Below, piece after piece: positions 1 to 9,455 of a stretch of 44,865 nt of DNA. The position numbers were made by a program, and so were the translations under genes. Below the pieces are notes generated by a model. The model did no database searches. It was not told where the DNA came from and was given only the letters and a program-made list of their open reading frames with translations. How positions within the stretch are numbered: position 1 is the first letter of the stretch; every line of letters begins with the position of its first letter. Source of the stretch: an uncultured Pelagibacteraceae bacterium (GTDB taxonomy: Bacteria; Pseudomonadota; Alphaproteobacteria; Pelagibacterales; Pelagibacteraceae); the NCBI GenBank assembly GCA_902539235.1, contig CACBIC010000006.1:1-44865 (forward strand), given 5' to 3'.

Positions 1-216
1 TTAGTTAACCAAATTTTTGTTTCAATAAAAAATATTAATAAAGAAAAAAATGTTACTATTTTTTTAGTTGAGCAAAATGCCAAAAAAGCTTTGGAGCTTG
101 CAGATAGAGCATATGTTCTTGTAAACGGGAAGGTGACCATAAAGGGTCTTGGTCAAGAGTTGCTTAAAAATAAAGACATACAAGCCGCTTATCTCGAAGG
201 TGGTTCAAAAAATTAA
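1..216 (+). CDS. livF: Branched-chain amino-acid ABC transporter ATP-binding protein, C-terminal fragment
   Basis: The window opens inside this gene. The first 71 codons read in frame 1 to a TAA at 214-216. The fragment carries the motif FLVEQNAKKALELADRAYVL and then a NGKV turn. This is the segment after the D-loop in LivF-type ATPases, where the usual H-loop histidine region reads VEQN. LivF is one of the two cytoplasmic ATPases that power import of branched-chain and related amino acids. The next gene encodes a matching substrate-binding protein, which supports the call. The P-loop and signature motif lie outside the window, so the family call rests on the C-terminus and context. Confidence 0.8.
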   Translation, partial: LVNQIFVSIKNINKEKNVTIFLVEQNAKKALELADRAYVLVNGKVTIKGLGQELLKNKDIQAAYLEGGSKN

Positions 217-293
217 CTTTTTTTCATATTTACAAGATTGTAATTAAGGTGTTCAATATCATATTTAATTAATTAATAACAAAGGGAAATAAT

Positions 294-1397
294 ATGTTAA
301 GAACGTTCAATAAACTTCTTTCATTAATTGCCGGAACATTAATGCTTGCAACAATATCAGCTAAAGCTGAAGTTGTTGTTGCTTCTGCTGGACCTATGTC
401 TGGTCAGTATGCTTCATTTGGTGCTCAGTTAAAAGCTGGTGCTGAAATGTGGTTAAAGCACGTAAATAAAAAAGGTGGAATTAATGGTGAGAAAGTTAAA
501 TTAGAAATCGGAGATGACGCTTGTGATCCTAAACAAGCTGTTGCTGTAGCCAACAAGTTTGCTGGTCAAGGTGTAGCTTATGTTGCAGGTCACTTCTGCT
601 CTGGTTCTTCAATTCCAGCTTCTGCGGTTTATAATGAAGAAGGAATTATTCAAGTTTCACCAGCTTCAACAAATCCAGCGTTAACGGATAAAGGTGGTAA
701 ATATACTTTTAGAGTTTGTGGTCGAGATGATCAGCAGGGTGAAGTTGCTGGTAAATTCTTAGCTGATAACTATAAGGGTAAAAAAGTAGCTATACTTCAT
801 GACAAAACTGCTTACGGAAAAGGTTTAGCAGATGCGACGAGAAAAAATATGAAGAAAGCTGGCCTTAAAGAAGCTATGTACGAAGCTTACACAGCAGGGG
901 AAAAAGATTACTCTGCTTTAGTTTCAAAACTAAAATCTAATAACATCGATGCAGTTTATCTTGGTGGTTACCACACAGAAGGTGGTTTGATCGTAAGACA
1001 AATGAGAGATCAAGGTATGAAAACCAAATTAATCAGTGGCGATGCTTTAGTTACAGCTGAGTATTGGGATATTACTGGTGATGCAGGTGAAGGTACGTTA
1101 ATGACTTTCTCTCCAGATCCAAGAAATAACCCTGCAGCTGCAGATGTTGTAAAAGAATTTAAAGCTGCTGGTATTGAACCAGAAGGTTATGTTCTTTATT
1201 CATATGCTGCGTTACAAGTATTCGAACAAGCTGCTAACCAAGCTGGATCAAATGACCCTGCTAAGGTTCTTAAAGTAATGAGAAAAGGTAAGTTTGATAC
1301 TGTAATTGGTTCACTAGGCTTTGATAAAAAAGGTGACGTGAGCTTACCAGGTTACGTATTTTATGAGTGGAGCAAAGGTAATTACAAAGAACTGTAA
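294..1397 (+). CDS. Branched-chain amino-acid type ABC transporter substrate-binding protein
   Basis: This 367-aa periplasmic binding protein of the LivJ/LivK/BraC family (type I fold) captures an amino acid or related solute and delivers it to the membrane permease. Residues 1-25 form a signal peptide (basic MLRTFNK start, hydrophobic core, cleavage after AKA). The mature protein opens with the typical GPMSGQYASFGAQLKAGAEM segment. Length is normal for the family. The ATG at 294 follows an AAAGGGA ribosome-binding site by 7 nt. It lies 77 nt after livF and ends at a strong terminator, so it is probably the last gene of the liv operon and may also be transcribed from the upstream gap. The substrate cannot be told from sequence; leucine-type amino acids are the default, but urea or amide substrates are possible in this family. 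Confidence 0.9.
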   Translation: MLRTFNKLLSLIAGTLMLATISAKAEVVVASAGPMSGQYASFGAQLKAGAEMWLKHVNKKGGINGEKVKLEIGDDACDPKQAVAVANKFAGQGVAYVAGHFCSGSSIPASAVYNEEGIIQVSPASTNPALTDKGGKYTFRVCGRDDQQGEVAGKFLADNYKGKKVAILHDKTAYGKGLADATRKNMKKAGLKEAMYEAYTAGEKDYSALVSKLKSNNIDAVYLGGYHTEGGLIVRQMRDQGMKTKLISGDALVTAEYWDITGDAGEGTLMTFSPDPRNNPAAADVVKEFKAAGIEPEGYVLYSYAALQVFEQAANQAGSNDPAKVLKVMRKGKFDTVIGSLGFDKKGDVSLPGYVFYEWSKGNYKEL

Positions 1398-1420
1398 TTC
1401 AATTGTTTAACTAATTTAAG

Positions 1421-1444
1421 AGGGGGCTTAGGCCCCCTTTTTTA
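1421..1444 (+). terminator. Rho-independent terminator after the liv substrate-binding protein
   Basis: A perfect 7-bp GC-rich stem (AGGGGGC at 1421-1427 with GCCCCCT at 1432-1438) has a 4-nt TTAG loop and is followed at once by a run of six T. It lies 24 nt after the stop of the binding-protein gene. It is one of the few GC-rich stretches in this AT-rich region and separates the liv genes from the csaA-like gene. Confidence 0.9.
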
Positions 1445-1461
1445 TTTGTAGAAAGGAATTT

Positions 1462-1797
1462 ATGGAAATAACTTATGATGATTTTAAAAAGGTACAAATT
1501 AAAGTTGGTACTGTTTTAGAAGTAAAAGTAAATGAAAAAGCAAGAAAACCTTCATTAGTAGTTAAGGTAGATTTTGGAAAAGAGATAGGCATTAAACAAT
1601 CTTCAGCACAAATTACTCACTATTACAATCCTGAAAATTTAGTTGGTAAACAAGTTATTGGAGTTTGTAATTTCCCAACAAAAAATATAGCTGGCGTTGT
1701 ATCAGAAGTTTTAGTGCTTGGAGCTATTGAAAAAGACGGAAAAGTTGTCCTAGTGCACCCATCTCAGAAAACTGATAATGGTTTAGATATTGCATAA
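1462..1797 (+). CDS. csaA: CsaA-like tRNA-binding domain protein
   Basis: This 111-aa protein is a single EMAP-II/OB-fold tRNA-binding domain. Recognisable parts are the DFKKVQIKVGTVLEVKVNEK opening, the SSAQITHYY segment at about residues 47-55, the GKQVIGVCNFP strand and the VLVLGA strand near the end. Length and order match CsaA (YgjH-like) proteins, which act as dimers and have been described as export-related chaperones able to bind tRNA. The ATG follows an AGAAAGGA site. The stop overlaps the next ATG by 1 nt (TAATG), so the two genes are probably co-translated. The cellular role in this organism is not shown by the sequence. Confidence 0.85.
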   Translation: MEITYDDFKKVQIKVGTVLEVKVNEKARKPSLVVKVDFGKEIGIKQSSAQITHYYNPENLVGKQVIGVCNFPTKNIAGVVSEVLVLGAIEKDGKVVLVHPSQKTDNGLDIA

Positions 1798-2234
1798 TGA
1801 GTTCTGAAACATTTAATTGGAGTTGTAAACACACTTGGTCCAGAAGTGCCAAAAATACATTTTGGTGTTTACTTGGTTGCTCTATTGGTGACTTTGGAAC
1901 TATTTTATTTTTTCAATTAACAAAAATACCTTTTCCAGTTTTAGCAATTATGGTTCTAGCAATAATCAACGGAATTATTACAAGTATAATTTTAGAAACA
2001 ATTATTTTATTAAGACAAAACTTTTCTTTTAAGTTAGCTTTTAAAACAGCTATTGGAATGAGTTTAATCTCAATGGTAAGCATGGAAATTGCAATGAATG
2101 CTACTGATTATTTTCTCACAGGAGGAGCTATTTTAACTTGGTGGGTTGTGCCGATAATGTTAGCTGTTGGATTTATTACGCCTTGGCCATATAATTATTG
2201 GAGATTAAAAAAGTTCAACGAAGCTTGCCACTAA
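1797..2234 (+). CDS. DUF4396 family membrane protein
   Basis: This 145-aa integral membrane protein has about four transmembrane segments. The N-terminal SCKHTWSRSAKNTFWCLLGC sequence with the following GDFGTI turn is typical of DUF4396. Small residues, methionines (SMVSMEIAMNATDYF) and a WW pair lie in the helices. Cys/His pairs near the start (CKH, CLLGC) suggest a possible metal or redox role, but I know of no established function. It overlaps csaA by 1 nt upstream. It also overlaps the convergent cytochrome b561 gene by 4 nt at its 3-prime end. Confidence 0.75.
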   Translation: MSSETFNWSCKHTWSRSAKNTFWCLLGCSIGDFGTILFFQLTKIPFPVLAIMVLAIINGIITSIILETIILLRQNFSFKLAFKTAIGMSLISMVSMEIAMNATDYFLTGGAILTWWVVPIMLAVGFITPWPYNYWRLKKFNEACH

Positions 2235-2761
2235 GTAATTTTGTTTAAGATTTTATCCTTAAAAATAAAATGATGAACAATCACTGCAAGTATATGCAGA
2301 CTTACAAGCGCTAATAATAAGTAATTAGCGTAAATATGAACTTGGTAATAAGCATCAGCTAAAATGAAATTATCTTTTTTAAATCCATATTTAAAAAATA
2401 TAAAATTAAGTGTTTCTCCCATATAAAGTTTCTTGAGAATGCCAGAAATAGTTATAGTAAAAATACTTAAATAAAGTAAAAAATGGTTAGCCTTTCCAAT
2501 GAAGACTTGTCCTTTAAAAAAACTTTTAGTTTCAGATGGACTTGGGTTAAAAAATTTCCAAATTAGTCTAAACAAAGTAAGATAGAAAACGGTTATTCCA
2601 ACTAGGATATGTATATTTTCAAGTTCAATTCTTTCATCAGAAAATTCAAGCCCTACTAAGTAAAATCCAAAAGGAACTTGGGCTATTAATACAATAAATG
2701 TAACCCAGTGGAACAATTTGGCCAATAGGCCATATTCATTTTGACTGTTAAAAATTTTCAT
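2231..2761 (-). CDS. Cytochrome b561 family protein
   Basis: This 176-aa protein has four predicted membrane helices, with histidines placed as in bacterial b561 (CybB/YodB) cytochromes. These are KLFHW near residue 17, ENIHILVG near 50, VHIYANYLL near 140 and LHILAVIVHH near 155. Such proteins bind two b hemes and pass electrons between quinol and a periplasmic acceptor. It is transcribed divergently from the DUF411 and cytochrome c' genes with only 18 nt between start codons, so the three may share a control region and act together in the envelope. The natural electron donor and acceptor are unknown. Confidence 0.85.
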   Translation of the reverse strand: MKIFNSQNEYGLLAKLFHWVTFIVLIAQVPFGFYLVGLEFSDERIELENIHILVGITVFYLTLFRLIWKFFNPSPSETKSFFKGQVFIGKANHFLLYLSIFTITISGILKKLYMGETLNFIFFKYGFKKDNFILADAYYQVHIYANYLLLALVSLHILAVIVHHFIFKDKILNKIT

Positions 2762-2779
2762 TATTAATTATAATTGAAT

Positions 2780-3262
2780 ATGTCATTTAAAAACACCATG
2801 TCTAAATTCATTGTTTTAACAGTAGTATCTTTCTCTGTTTTTTATATCTTTAATTTTGTCACAGATAAAAAAGACGCTTTGGCCAACATTAACAATAAAC
2901 AAATCGTTGAAGTTTTTAAGACTCCCTCATGCGGATGTTGTTATGGCTACGTTTTATTCTTAGAGGAAGAAAAATTTAAAGTTAAACAAACAGATATGAG
3001 AAGCCTTCATACAATAAAACAAAAATATAATATTCCTGTTGAAATGCAGTCATGTCATACTACTATTATGGGTAAATACTTTATTGAAGGACATGTCCCG
3101 TTTGAGGCAGTAAATAAATTATTAAAAGAGCAACCAGATATTGATGGTATAGCTTTACCTGGAATGCCTATTGGGACACCAGGAATGCCAGGTGATAAAG
3201 ATGAACCCTATGTTATTTATCAACTTAAAGATGGGAAATCTTCAGTATTCATGACAATATAA
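2780..3262 (+). CDS. DUF411 family exported metal-binding protein
   Basis: The protein is 160 aa from the ATG at 2780. A TTG at 2774 would add two residues, and an internal ATG at 2798 would give 154 aa. An N-terminal hydrophobic segment (SKFIVLTVVSFSVFYIFNFV) acts as signal or anchor. The DUF411 domain follows, starting VEVFKTPSCGCCYGYV with a CxCC cluster and continuing to the MQSCHTT and GHVPFEAV motifs. It ends in the methionine-rich GMPIGTPGMPGD turn typical of the family. DUF411 proteins are commonly found with copper-handling genes. Here the neighbours are a b-type and a c-type cytochrome, which suggests periplasmic copper or heme-protein maintenance. The function is inferred. Confidence 0.8.
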   Translation: MSFKNTMSKFIVLTVVSFSVFYIFNFVTDKKDALANINNKQIVEVFKTPSCGCCYGYVLFLEEEKFKVKQTDMRSLHTIKQKYNIPVEMQSCHTTIMGKYFIEGHVPFEAVNKLLKEQPDIDGIALPGMPIGTPGMPGDKDEPYVIYQLKDGKSSVFMTI

Positions 3263-3267
3263 ATCTT

Positions 3268-3717
3268 ATGATACAAAAGATAAAAATAATAAAAACATTT
3301 ATTATTATTTTTTCTTTAAGCTTTTCTTTTTCTGCTAATGCTCAAACTGTGGAAGAAATTATTAAAGGTAGAAAAGCAATGTTTAGCGAAAATTATCAAA
3401 ACGCTAAAAAAATATCTATATTACTGAAATCTAAAAGAATTGAAGAGGCTAAACCTTTAATGAAAAAAATTTCAGATAATTATATAAAATTATTAGATTA
3501 TTTTCCTGAAAATGCAAAAGAGGGGTTTAAAACAGGGGCACTACCGAGCATTTGGGAGAATAAAGATGAATTCAATGCTTTAATGAAAAAAGCATCAGAT
3601 GATATGATAAAACTTGCCAAAGCAATCGAGACTGCTGAAGATCTAAGAGCAGCGCAGAAAGAATTAATGTGGAGCAATTGTTCGGCTTGTCATAGTAAGT
3701 TTAGAGCGCCTCATTAA
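3268..3717 (+). CDS. Cytochrome c' (c-556-like) family protein
   Basis: This 149-aa exported protein has a signal peptide ending SANA (about residue 25) and a four-helix-bundle-like body. A single heme c site CSACH at about residues 140-144 lies almost at the C-terminus, the usual place in cytochromes c'. The methionine-containing RKAMF motif lies in the first helix, where the axial-ligand region of c-556 is found. It would sit in the periplasm as an electron carrier or gas-binding heme protein. It starts 5 nt after the DUF411 stop and ends 6 nt before the LysE gene, so it is part of a short operon. Confidence 0.85.
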   Translation: MIQKIKIIKTFIIIFSLSFSFSANAQTVEEIIKGRKAMFSENYQNAKKISILLKSKRIEEAKPLMKKISDNYIKLLDYFPENAKEGFKTGALPSIWENKDEFNALMKKASDDMIKLAKAIETAEDLRAAQKELMWSNCSACHSKFRAPH

Positions 3718-3723
3718 ATTTAA

Positions 3724-4311
3724 ATGCAACTTTTTCCATTAATCTTATTCGGTATTGCAACCGCGTTTTCTCCTGGTCCAAATAATATTATGACATCTTA
3801 TACAGCTTTTAATTTTGGGTTTAGAAAAGCGATTCCTACAATGCTTGGCGTTATTATTGGATGGACACTATTAATTATTCTTTTGCAACTTACATCTGGA
3901 GCTATTTTTCAAAAGTATGCATTTATTCAAACTACAATAAAAATATTAGGATCAATCTACCTATTATATATGGCATACAAGTTATCTTTTGCAGGACAAA
4001 CAAAAGATAAAAAAATTGATCCAAAGCCTGTAACTTTTTTAAATACTTTTTGGTTTCAATTTGTAAATCCCAAAAGCATTATTGTTGGATTAACTTCAAT
4101 TTCTTTATTTATTGATACGCAAAATAACTATTTAAGAGACTCGGTTGTTTTAACATTTGTGTGGTTTTTGATGGCTGTTGGAAGCCAAACAGCCTGGTGT
4201 TTAATGGGCAAATACATGAGAAAATTCGCCACAAGTGATAAATTTATTAAGAATTTTAATTACACAATGTCTTTTTTACTTATCGTTTGTGTGATTTTGT
4301 TCTATGTATAG
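3724..4311 (+). CDS. LysE/RhtB family amino-acid exporter
   Basis: This 195-aa inner-membrane protein has about six transmembrane helices. Its N-terminal signature FSPGPNNIMTSYTAFNFGFR is the conserved LysE/RhtB motif (GPN followed by a helix with glycine and arginine). The FQFVNPKSI motif in the middle is also conserved in the family. Members export amino acids or their derivatives by proton exchange; the substrate is not predictable. It starts 6 nt after the cytochrome c' gene and ends 3 nt before acnA, so it is probably transcribed through into acnA. Confidence 0.85.
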   Translation: MQLFPLILFGIATAFSPGPNNIMTSYTAFNFGFRKAIPTMLGVIIGWTLLIILLQLTSGAIFQKYAFIQTTIKILGSIYLLYMAYKLSFAGQTKDKKIDPKPVTFLNTFWFQFVNPKSIIVGLTSISLFIDTQNNYLRDSVVLTFVWFLMAVGSQTAWCLMGKYMRKFATSDKFIKNFNYTMSFLLIVCVILFYV

Positions 4312-4314
4312 CGC

Positions 4315-6987
4315 ATGAAATTTAATAGTAAAAATTCCTTTAAATCATTAGATAATATTACATCATCAGGCAAAGAATATAAAATTTTCAATTTAAAAAT
4401 AGCCGAAAAGAATGGTTTAGATGGAATTTCAAAACTTCCAAAATCTCTAAAAGTTTTATTAGAAAATTTACTTAGATACGAAGACGATATAACTGTCGAT
4501 AAAAAACAGATTTTAGCAATTAAAGAATGGCTAAAAAATAAAAAATCTAATACTGAAATAGCATACAGACCAGCTAGAGTTTTAATGCAGGACTACACAG
4601 GAATCCCAGCGGTAGCTGATTTAGCTGCTATGAGAGATGCTGTAAAAGATAAAAATAAAGATCCAGAAAAAATAAACCCCTTATCAACTGTAGACTTAGT
4701 AATCGATCATTCAGTAATGGTTGATGAATATGCTTCAGGAAAATCGTTTGATAAAAATGTAGAAAGAGAATTTTCTAGAAACGGAGAGCGTTATTCTTTC
4801 TTAAAATGGGGACAAAAAGCTTTTGATAATTTTAGAGTAGTGCCACCAGGAACAGGTATTTGCCATCAAGTAAACTTGGAATATTTATCTAAAGTTGTTT
4901 GGTCATCTAAAAGCGGGAACGATTTATATGCTTACCCAGACACTTTAGTTGGAACAGACAGTCATACTACAATGGTTAACGGTTTATCTGTATTAGGCTG
5001 GGGAGTTGGTGGCATTGAAGCCGAAGCTGCTATGTTAGGACAGCCAATCTCAATGTTAATTCCTGAAGTGGTTGGCGTTGAAATAAAAGGTAAACTTAAA
5101 GAGGGCACAACAGCAACTGATTTAGTCTTAACTATAGTGGAAATGTTAAGAAAAAAAGGTGTTGTAGGAAAATTTGTAGAATTTTATGGAGAAGGACTTA
5201 AAAACTTAACTTTAGCTGATAGAGCAACTATTGCAAACATGGCTCCTGAATATGGAGCGACTTGTGGTTTCTTCCCTGTTGATGATGAGTCACTTAAATA
5301 TTTAAAATTATCTGGACGAGATAGTGCTACAATTGCTTTGGTAGAAAAATATTCTAAAGAACAAGGGCTATGGGCAAGTAATGATGTGGAGTTCACTGAT
5401 ACAGTATCTCTAGATGTAAGCACAGTTGTAACAAGTATCTCTGGACCTAAAAGACCTCAAGATAAGGTTTTACTAACCGAGGCAGCAAGTTCTTTCGCAA
5501 AAGTTTATAAAGAAAACGCTAAAAGATCTAAAGTTGTAGAGTCTGATGTTGCAGGAGCAGATTTCAAATTAAAAGATGGGGATATTGTTATTGCAGCAAT
5601 TACTTCATGTACCAATACATCAAATCCTAGCGTTCTAATCGGAGCTGGACTTCTTGCTAAAAAAGCTTATGAGAAAGGATTAAAAGTAAAACCGTGGGTC
5701 AAAACTTCTTTAGCGCCAGGATCACAAGTTGTTACTGACTACTTAGAAAAAGCTGGCTTAAATAAATATTTAGATGAATTAGGTTTTAATCTTGTAGGAT
5801 ACGGATGCACTACATGTATTGGAAACTCAGGACCATTAAATAAAAATATATCAGATGCAATTAACGAAAAAGATTTATATGCAGTTTCAGTTTTATCTGG
5901 GAACAGAAACTTTGAAGGTAGAATAAATCCAGATGTAAAAGCAAACTATCTTGCTTCGCCTCCTCTAGTTGTTGCTTATGCTTTAGCTGGGAATATGAAT
6001 TTTGATTTATATAAATCTTCTCTTGGGAAAGATAAAGCTGGCAAAGATGTTTTCTTAAAAGATATTTGGCCGAGCAACAAAGAAATTGAAGATATTATGC
6101 TTACCTCTTTAAATGCTGATATGTTTAAAAAAAGATATTCTAATGTTTCAGAGGGACCAAAAGAATGGAGAGAGATCGATACAGTTGACAGTGATATTTA
6201 TAACTGGGAACAAAACTCAACATATGTAAAAAGACCACCTTTTTTTGATAATCTTCCTGATAAACCTGAAGGTTTTAAGGCAATTAACGATGCCAGAATA
6301 CTTTTGTTATTAGGAGATACAGTAACTACAGATCATATTTCACCAGCAGGGAGCATCAAGAAAGATAGTCCAACGGGGGATTATTTTATGGAACATCAAA
6401 TCCAACAAAAAGACTTCAACTCTTATGGTGCTCGAAGAGGAAATCATGAAGTAATGATGAGAGGAACTTTTGGAAATATCAAAATTAGAAATGAAATGGC
6501 GCCTGGAACAGAGGGTGGATTTACTACTCTACAGCCTGATGGCAAGGTTATGAGCGTTTATGAAGCTGCCATGGAATATAAAAAAAGAAATAATGATTTA
6601 GTTGTCATTGCTGGTAAAGAATACGGAACAGGATCTTCAAGAGACTGGGCAGCTAAAGGAACAAAGCTATTAGGCATTAAAGCTGTGTTAGCTGAAAGTT
6701 TTGAGAGAATTCATAGATCGAATTTAGTAGGTATGGGTGTTTTGCCACTTCAATTTAAAGAAGGTTTTGATAGAAAAAAATTAAAAATAACAGGAGCTGA
6801 ACTCATTACAATAATTGATATTGAAAAGGGAATTAAACCAAGAGCTGAGGTAGCTTGTGAAATTAAATATAAAGATGGCACAATTAAAAAGATACAAGCT
6901 TTGAGTAGAATAGATACTGAAAATGAAATAGAATATTACAAAAACGGAGGAATTCTTCAGTTTGTTTTACGTAACATGCTCAATTAA
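4315..6987 (+). CDS. acnA: Aconitate hydratase A
   Basis: This 890-aa enzyme interconverts citrate and isocitrate through cis-aconitate in the TCA cycle. It has the AcnA/IRP layout: N-terminal catalytic domains with DHSVMVDEY and [12 protein letters not shown] motifs, then the [4Fe-4S] ligands C432 (in SCTNTSNPS) and C498/C501 (in [11 protein letters not shown]). The C-terminal swivel domain carries [15 protein letters not shown] and the [14 protein letters not shown] substrate loop. Full length suggests an intact enzyme. The stop overlaps the ATG of prpD by 1 nt, so the two are translationally linked. AcnA-type enzymes can also hydrate 2-methyl-cis-aconitate, which makes the pairing meaningful. 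No dedicated promoter was recognised. Confidence 0.97.
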   Translation: MKFNSKNSFKSLDNITSSGKEYKIFNLKIAEKNGLDGISKLPKSLKVLLENLLRYEDDITVDKKQILAIKEWLKNKKSNTEIAYRPARVLMQDYTGIPAVADLAAMRDAVKDKNKDPEKINPLSTVDLVIDHSVMVDEYASGKSFDKNVEREFSRNGERYSFLKWGQKAFDNFRVVPPGTGICHQVNLEYLSKVVWSSKSGNDLYAYPDTLVGTDSHTTMVNGLSVLGWGVGGIEAEAAMLGQPISMLIPEVVGVEIKGKLKEGTTATDLVLTIVEMLRKKGVVGKFVEFYGEGLKNLTLADRATIANMAPEYGATCGFFPVDDESLKYLKLSGRDSATIALVEKYSKEQGLWASNDVEFTDTVSLDVSTVVTSISGPKRPQDKVLLTEAASSFAKVYKENAKRSKVVESDVAGADFKLKDGDIVIAAITSCTNTSNPSVLIGAGLLAKKAYEKGLKVKPWVKTSLAPGSQVVTDYLEKAGLNKYLDELGFNLVGYGCTTCIGNSGPLNKNISDAINEKDLYAVSVLSGNRNFEGRINPDVKANYLASPPLVVAYALAGNMNFDLYKSSLGKDKAGKDVFLKDIWPSNKEIEDIMLTSLNADMFKKRYSNVSEGPKEWREIDTVDSDIYNWEQNSTYVKRPPFFDNLPDKPEGFKAINDARILLLLGDTVTTDHISPAGSIKKDSPTGDYFMEHQIQQKDFNSYGARRGNHEVMMRGTFGNIKIRNEMAPGTEGGFTTLQPDGKVMSVYEAAMEYKKRNNDLVVIAGKEYGTGSSRDWAAKGTKLLGIKAVLAESFERIHRSNLVGMGVLPLQFKEGFDRKKLKITGAELITIIDIEKGIKPRAEVACEIKYKDGTIKKIQALSRIDTENEIEYYKNGGILQFVLRNMLN

Positions 6988-8492
6988 TGAGAAATATCAT
7001 AGTAAAAGTTCACCCATCCAAAGCTAATTTAAAAAAGAGAGAACAACTAGCATGGAAGATTGCAGAAATCTCTTCTGATAAAGCAAAATTAAATAAAGAT
7101 GCAATTGAGATGGTTATTAATAGAATTATCGATAATGCTTCTGTTGCAATAGCGTCTTACAATAGAAAGCCCGTTGTTTCTGCAAGACAAATGGCTTTAG
7201 CACATCCTAGAAAGAATGGAGCAAATGTTTTTGGATTAAATCCTAAAGTTAAAGTGGATTGTGAATGGGCAGCTTGGGCTAATGGTACTGCAGTGAGAGA
7301 ACTTGACTATCATGATACTTTTTTAGCGGCAGATTACAGTCATCCCGGAGATAATATACCCGCAATTTTAGCAGTAGCTCAGCAAAAAGGTTGTAATGGG
7401 TTAGATCTTATTCGAGGGATATTAACTGGTTACGAGGTTCAAGTTAATTTAGTTAAAGGGATTTGTTTACATGAACATAAAATAGATCACATAGCACACT
7501 TAGGCCCTAGTGTTGCAGCGGGTTTAGGAAGTTTATTAAGATTAAATACAGAAACAATTTACCAGTCAGTGCAACAAGCGTTGCATACAACTATTTCAAC
7601 CAGACAATCAAGAAAAGGAGAAATTTCCAGTTGGAAAGCTTTTGCCCCTGCACATGCTGGCAAATTAGCAGTCGAGGCAGTTGACAGATGTATGAGAGGA
7701 GAGGGTGCTCCAAGTCCGATTTATGAAGGTGAAGATAGTGTTATAGCCTATGTGTTATCTGGTCCAGGAAAAAAATATATTGTTCCTTTACCAAGAGTTA
7801 ATGAACCAAAAAAAGCAATATTAGAAACCTACACAAAAGAACATTCAGCTGAGTATCAATCGCAGGCATTAATTGATTTAGCAAGAAGTTTGAATAAGAA
7901 AATTAAAAATTTAAATAATATAAAAAAAATTACAATTGAAACAAGTCATCATACACATTATGTAATTGGAACTGGTGCTAATGATCCACAAAAAATGGAT
8001 CCGTATGCAAGTAGAGAAACTTTAGATCACTCTATAATGTATATTTTTGCTGTAGCTTTAGAGGATGGAGCTTGGCATCACGTAAAATCTTACACACCAC
8101 AAAGAGCTAGAAGAAAAAGCACAGTTCAACTTTGGCGAAAAATAGTAACTAAAGAGAATAAGAAATGGACAAAAAAATATCATAACAGAGATCCTAAAAA
8201 GAAATGTTTTGGTGGAAAAGTTATTGTCAAAATGAAAAATGGTTCCACAATATCAGAGGAGATTAATGTTGCAGATGCTCATCCAGCTGGAAAACGACCA
8301 TTCGGAAGAAAAGAATATATTAACAAATTTAAAGTTCTAACAGATAATATTATTTCAAAAAAAGAGTCACAAAGATTTTTAAAATGCGTTCAAAATTTGA
8401 GAAAATTGAAACCTAAAGATCTTAACGGACTTAATGTTGAAATTTTACCTAAAATGAGAAAAAGAATTAAATACGGTAAAAGTATTTTTTAA
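6987..8492 (+). CDS. prpD: MmgE/PrpD family protein, probable 2-methylcitrate dehydratase
   Basis: This 501-aa cytoplasmic enzyme belongs to the MmgE/PrpD family. Conserved features are the ASYNRKPV segment, the catalytic-region motif [19 protein letters not shown] at about residues 100-118, and [12 protein letters not shown]. Further features are the [20 protein letters not shown] basic loop and [16 protein letters not shown] in the second domain. PrpD dehydrates 2-methylcitrate in propionate oxidation. The 1-nt overlap with acnA fits a two-step isomerisation of methylcitrate (or citrate) by dehydration and rehydration. No prpB or prpC is in the window. Other family members act on different tricarboxylates, so the substrate is inferred. 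Confidence 0.85.
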   Translation: MRNIIVKVHPSKANLKKREQLAWKIAEISSDKAKLNKDAIEMVINRIIDNASVAIASYNRKPVVSARQMALAHPRKNGANVFGLNPKVKVDCEWAAWANGTAVRELDYHDTFLAADYSHPGDNIPAILAVAQQKGCNGLDLIRGILTGYEVQVNLVKGICLHEHKIDHIAHLGPSVAAGLGSLLRLNTETIYQSVQQALHTTISTRQSRKGEISSWKAFAPAHAGKLAVEAVDRCMRGEGAPSPIYEGEDSVIAYVLSGPGKKYIVPLPRVNEPKKAILETYTKEHSAEYQSQALIDLARSLNKKIKNLNNIKKITIETSHHTHYVIGTGANDPQKMDPYASRETLDHSIMYIFAVALEDGAWHHVKSYTPQRARRKSTVQLWRKIVTKENKKWTKKYHNRDPKKKCFGGKVIVKMKNGSTISEEINVADAHPAGKRPFGRKEYINKFKVLTDNIISKKESQRFLKCVQNLRKLKPKDLNGLNVEILPKMRKRIKYGKSIF

Positions 8493-9455
8493 CTATTTGA
8501 TTTTTTTTGCCAAGTCATTAGCACTTAACCAAGCATTTTCAACTTTAGGACCGATAAACCAATCAGCGCACAATCCTAACCTCAATTTTTTGTTCCAATA
8601 ACTTTTTAAAGGTGAGCCATTTAAATTATAAGAATATTTCCATCCGTGTGTCTTTTTAAAAATAATCTTATTTTTTTTATATCCCGTAAAGTTAAGAAAT
8701 TTTGATATTAGAGTATTTTCTGCTTTTTTACTTTTTTTATAATGATTTATATTCTTTCTAGCCCACCCGATTGAAGATTGTAATGTCCAAAGTGAATTTG
8801 AAGAATTAAATCTATTTTTACTATTTTCAAATGCCGCCCATGTTAAAACGTCATCATTAAATTTTATACTACTCACAGGAACAGTTCTTTGATTTTTAAA
8901 AGCTAACATTGTTGTAATGTTTGGCTCCATATTTATTTTTAAATTTGATATTCTTTTTTCTAGATATTTACCTGCAATCTTTTTTGATTGGGGGAAGGGA
9001 CAAGTTAATATTATCGACTTAGCTTGAATATTTTCACCATTATCAAGATATATTTCCCAAAAATATTTATTATTAAGAATTGACTTAACTGATGATTGAA
9101 AACTTTTTTTAATTTGTTTGGTATAATATTTTGAAATGAAATTGTTACCTTTTACACCAATGAATTTTTCAACTATATCTTTTTTTTCAAACGTAAAATC
9201 TAAATGATTCCCAGTCCAAATTTTTGCTTCTCTTTTTTTACAAAGAGATTTCATAAACTTTAAAAATTCTTTTGATTTTGGAGAAATATATTGAACCCCA
9301 TGGTCAAAGCTTAAATTTTGTTTAAATCTTTTATTTGATGCACGTCCGCCTGGACCTCTTGCTTTATCAAGAATATGTACCGAGTACTTTTTTGAGAGAT
9401 GGTGAGCTATTGTAGAGCCAGATACACCTGACCCTATAATGCAAAAATCTAACAT
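8493..9455 (-). CDS. Renalase-like FAD/NAD(P)-binding amine oxidase family protein
   Basis: This 320-aa flavoprotein opens with the dinucleotide-binding motif GSGVSGSTIAHHLSKK and an acidic residue after the second strand (HILDKARGPGGRASNKR). The GPGGRAS turn is the hallmark of bacterial renalase-like proteins. The C-terminus shows the usual LRLGLCADWFIGPKVENAWLS segment that closes the FAD site. No signal peptide is seen, so it is cytoplasmic. The natural substrate in bacteria is poorly defined; oxidation of reduced nicotinamide isomers is known for related renalases. It follows terC on the same strand with a 1-nt overlap and converges on prpD with no gap. Confidence 0.8.
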   Translation of the reverse strand: MLDFCIIGSGVSGSTIAHHLSKKYSVHILDKARGPGGRASNKRFKQNLSFDHGVQYISPKSKEFLKFMKSLCKKREAKIWTGNHLDFTFEKKDIVEKFIGVKGNNFISKYYTKQIKKSFQSSVKSILNNKYFWEIYLDNGENIQAKSIILTCPFPQSKKIAGKYLEKRISNLKINMEPNITTMLAFKNQRTVPVSSIKFNDDVLTWAAFENSKNRFNSSNSLWTLQSSIGWARKNINHYKKSKKAENTLISKFLNFTGYKKNKIIFKKTHGWKYSYNLNGSPLKSYWNKKLRLGLCADWFIGPKVENAWLSANDLAKKIK

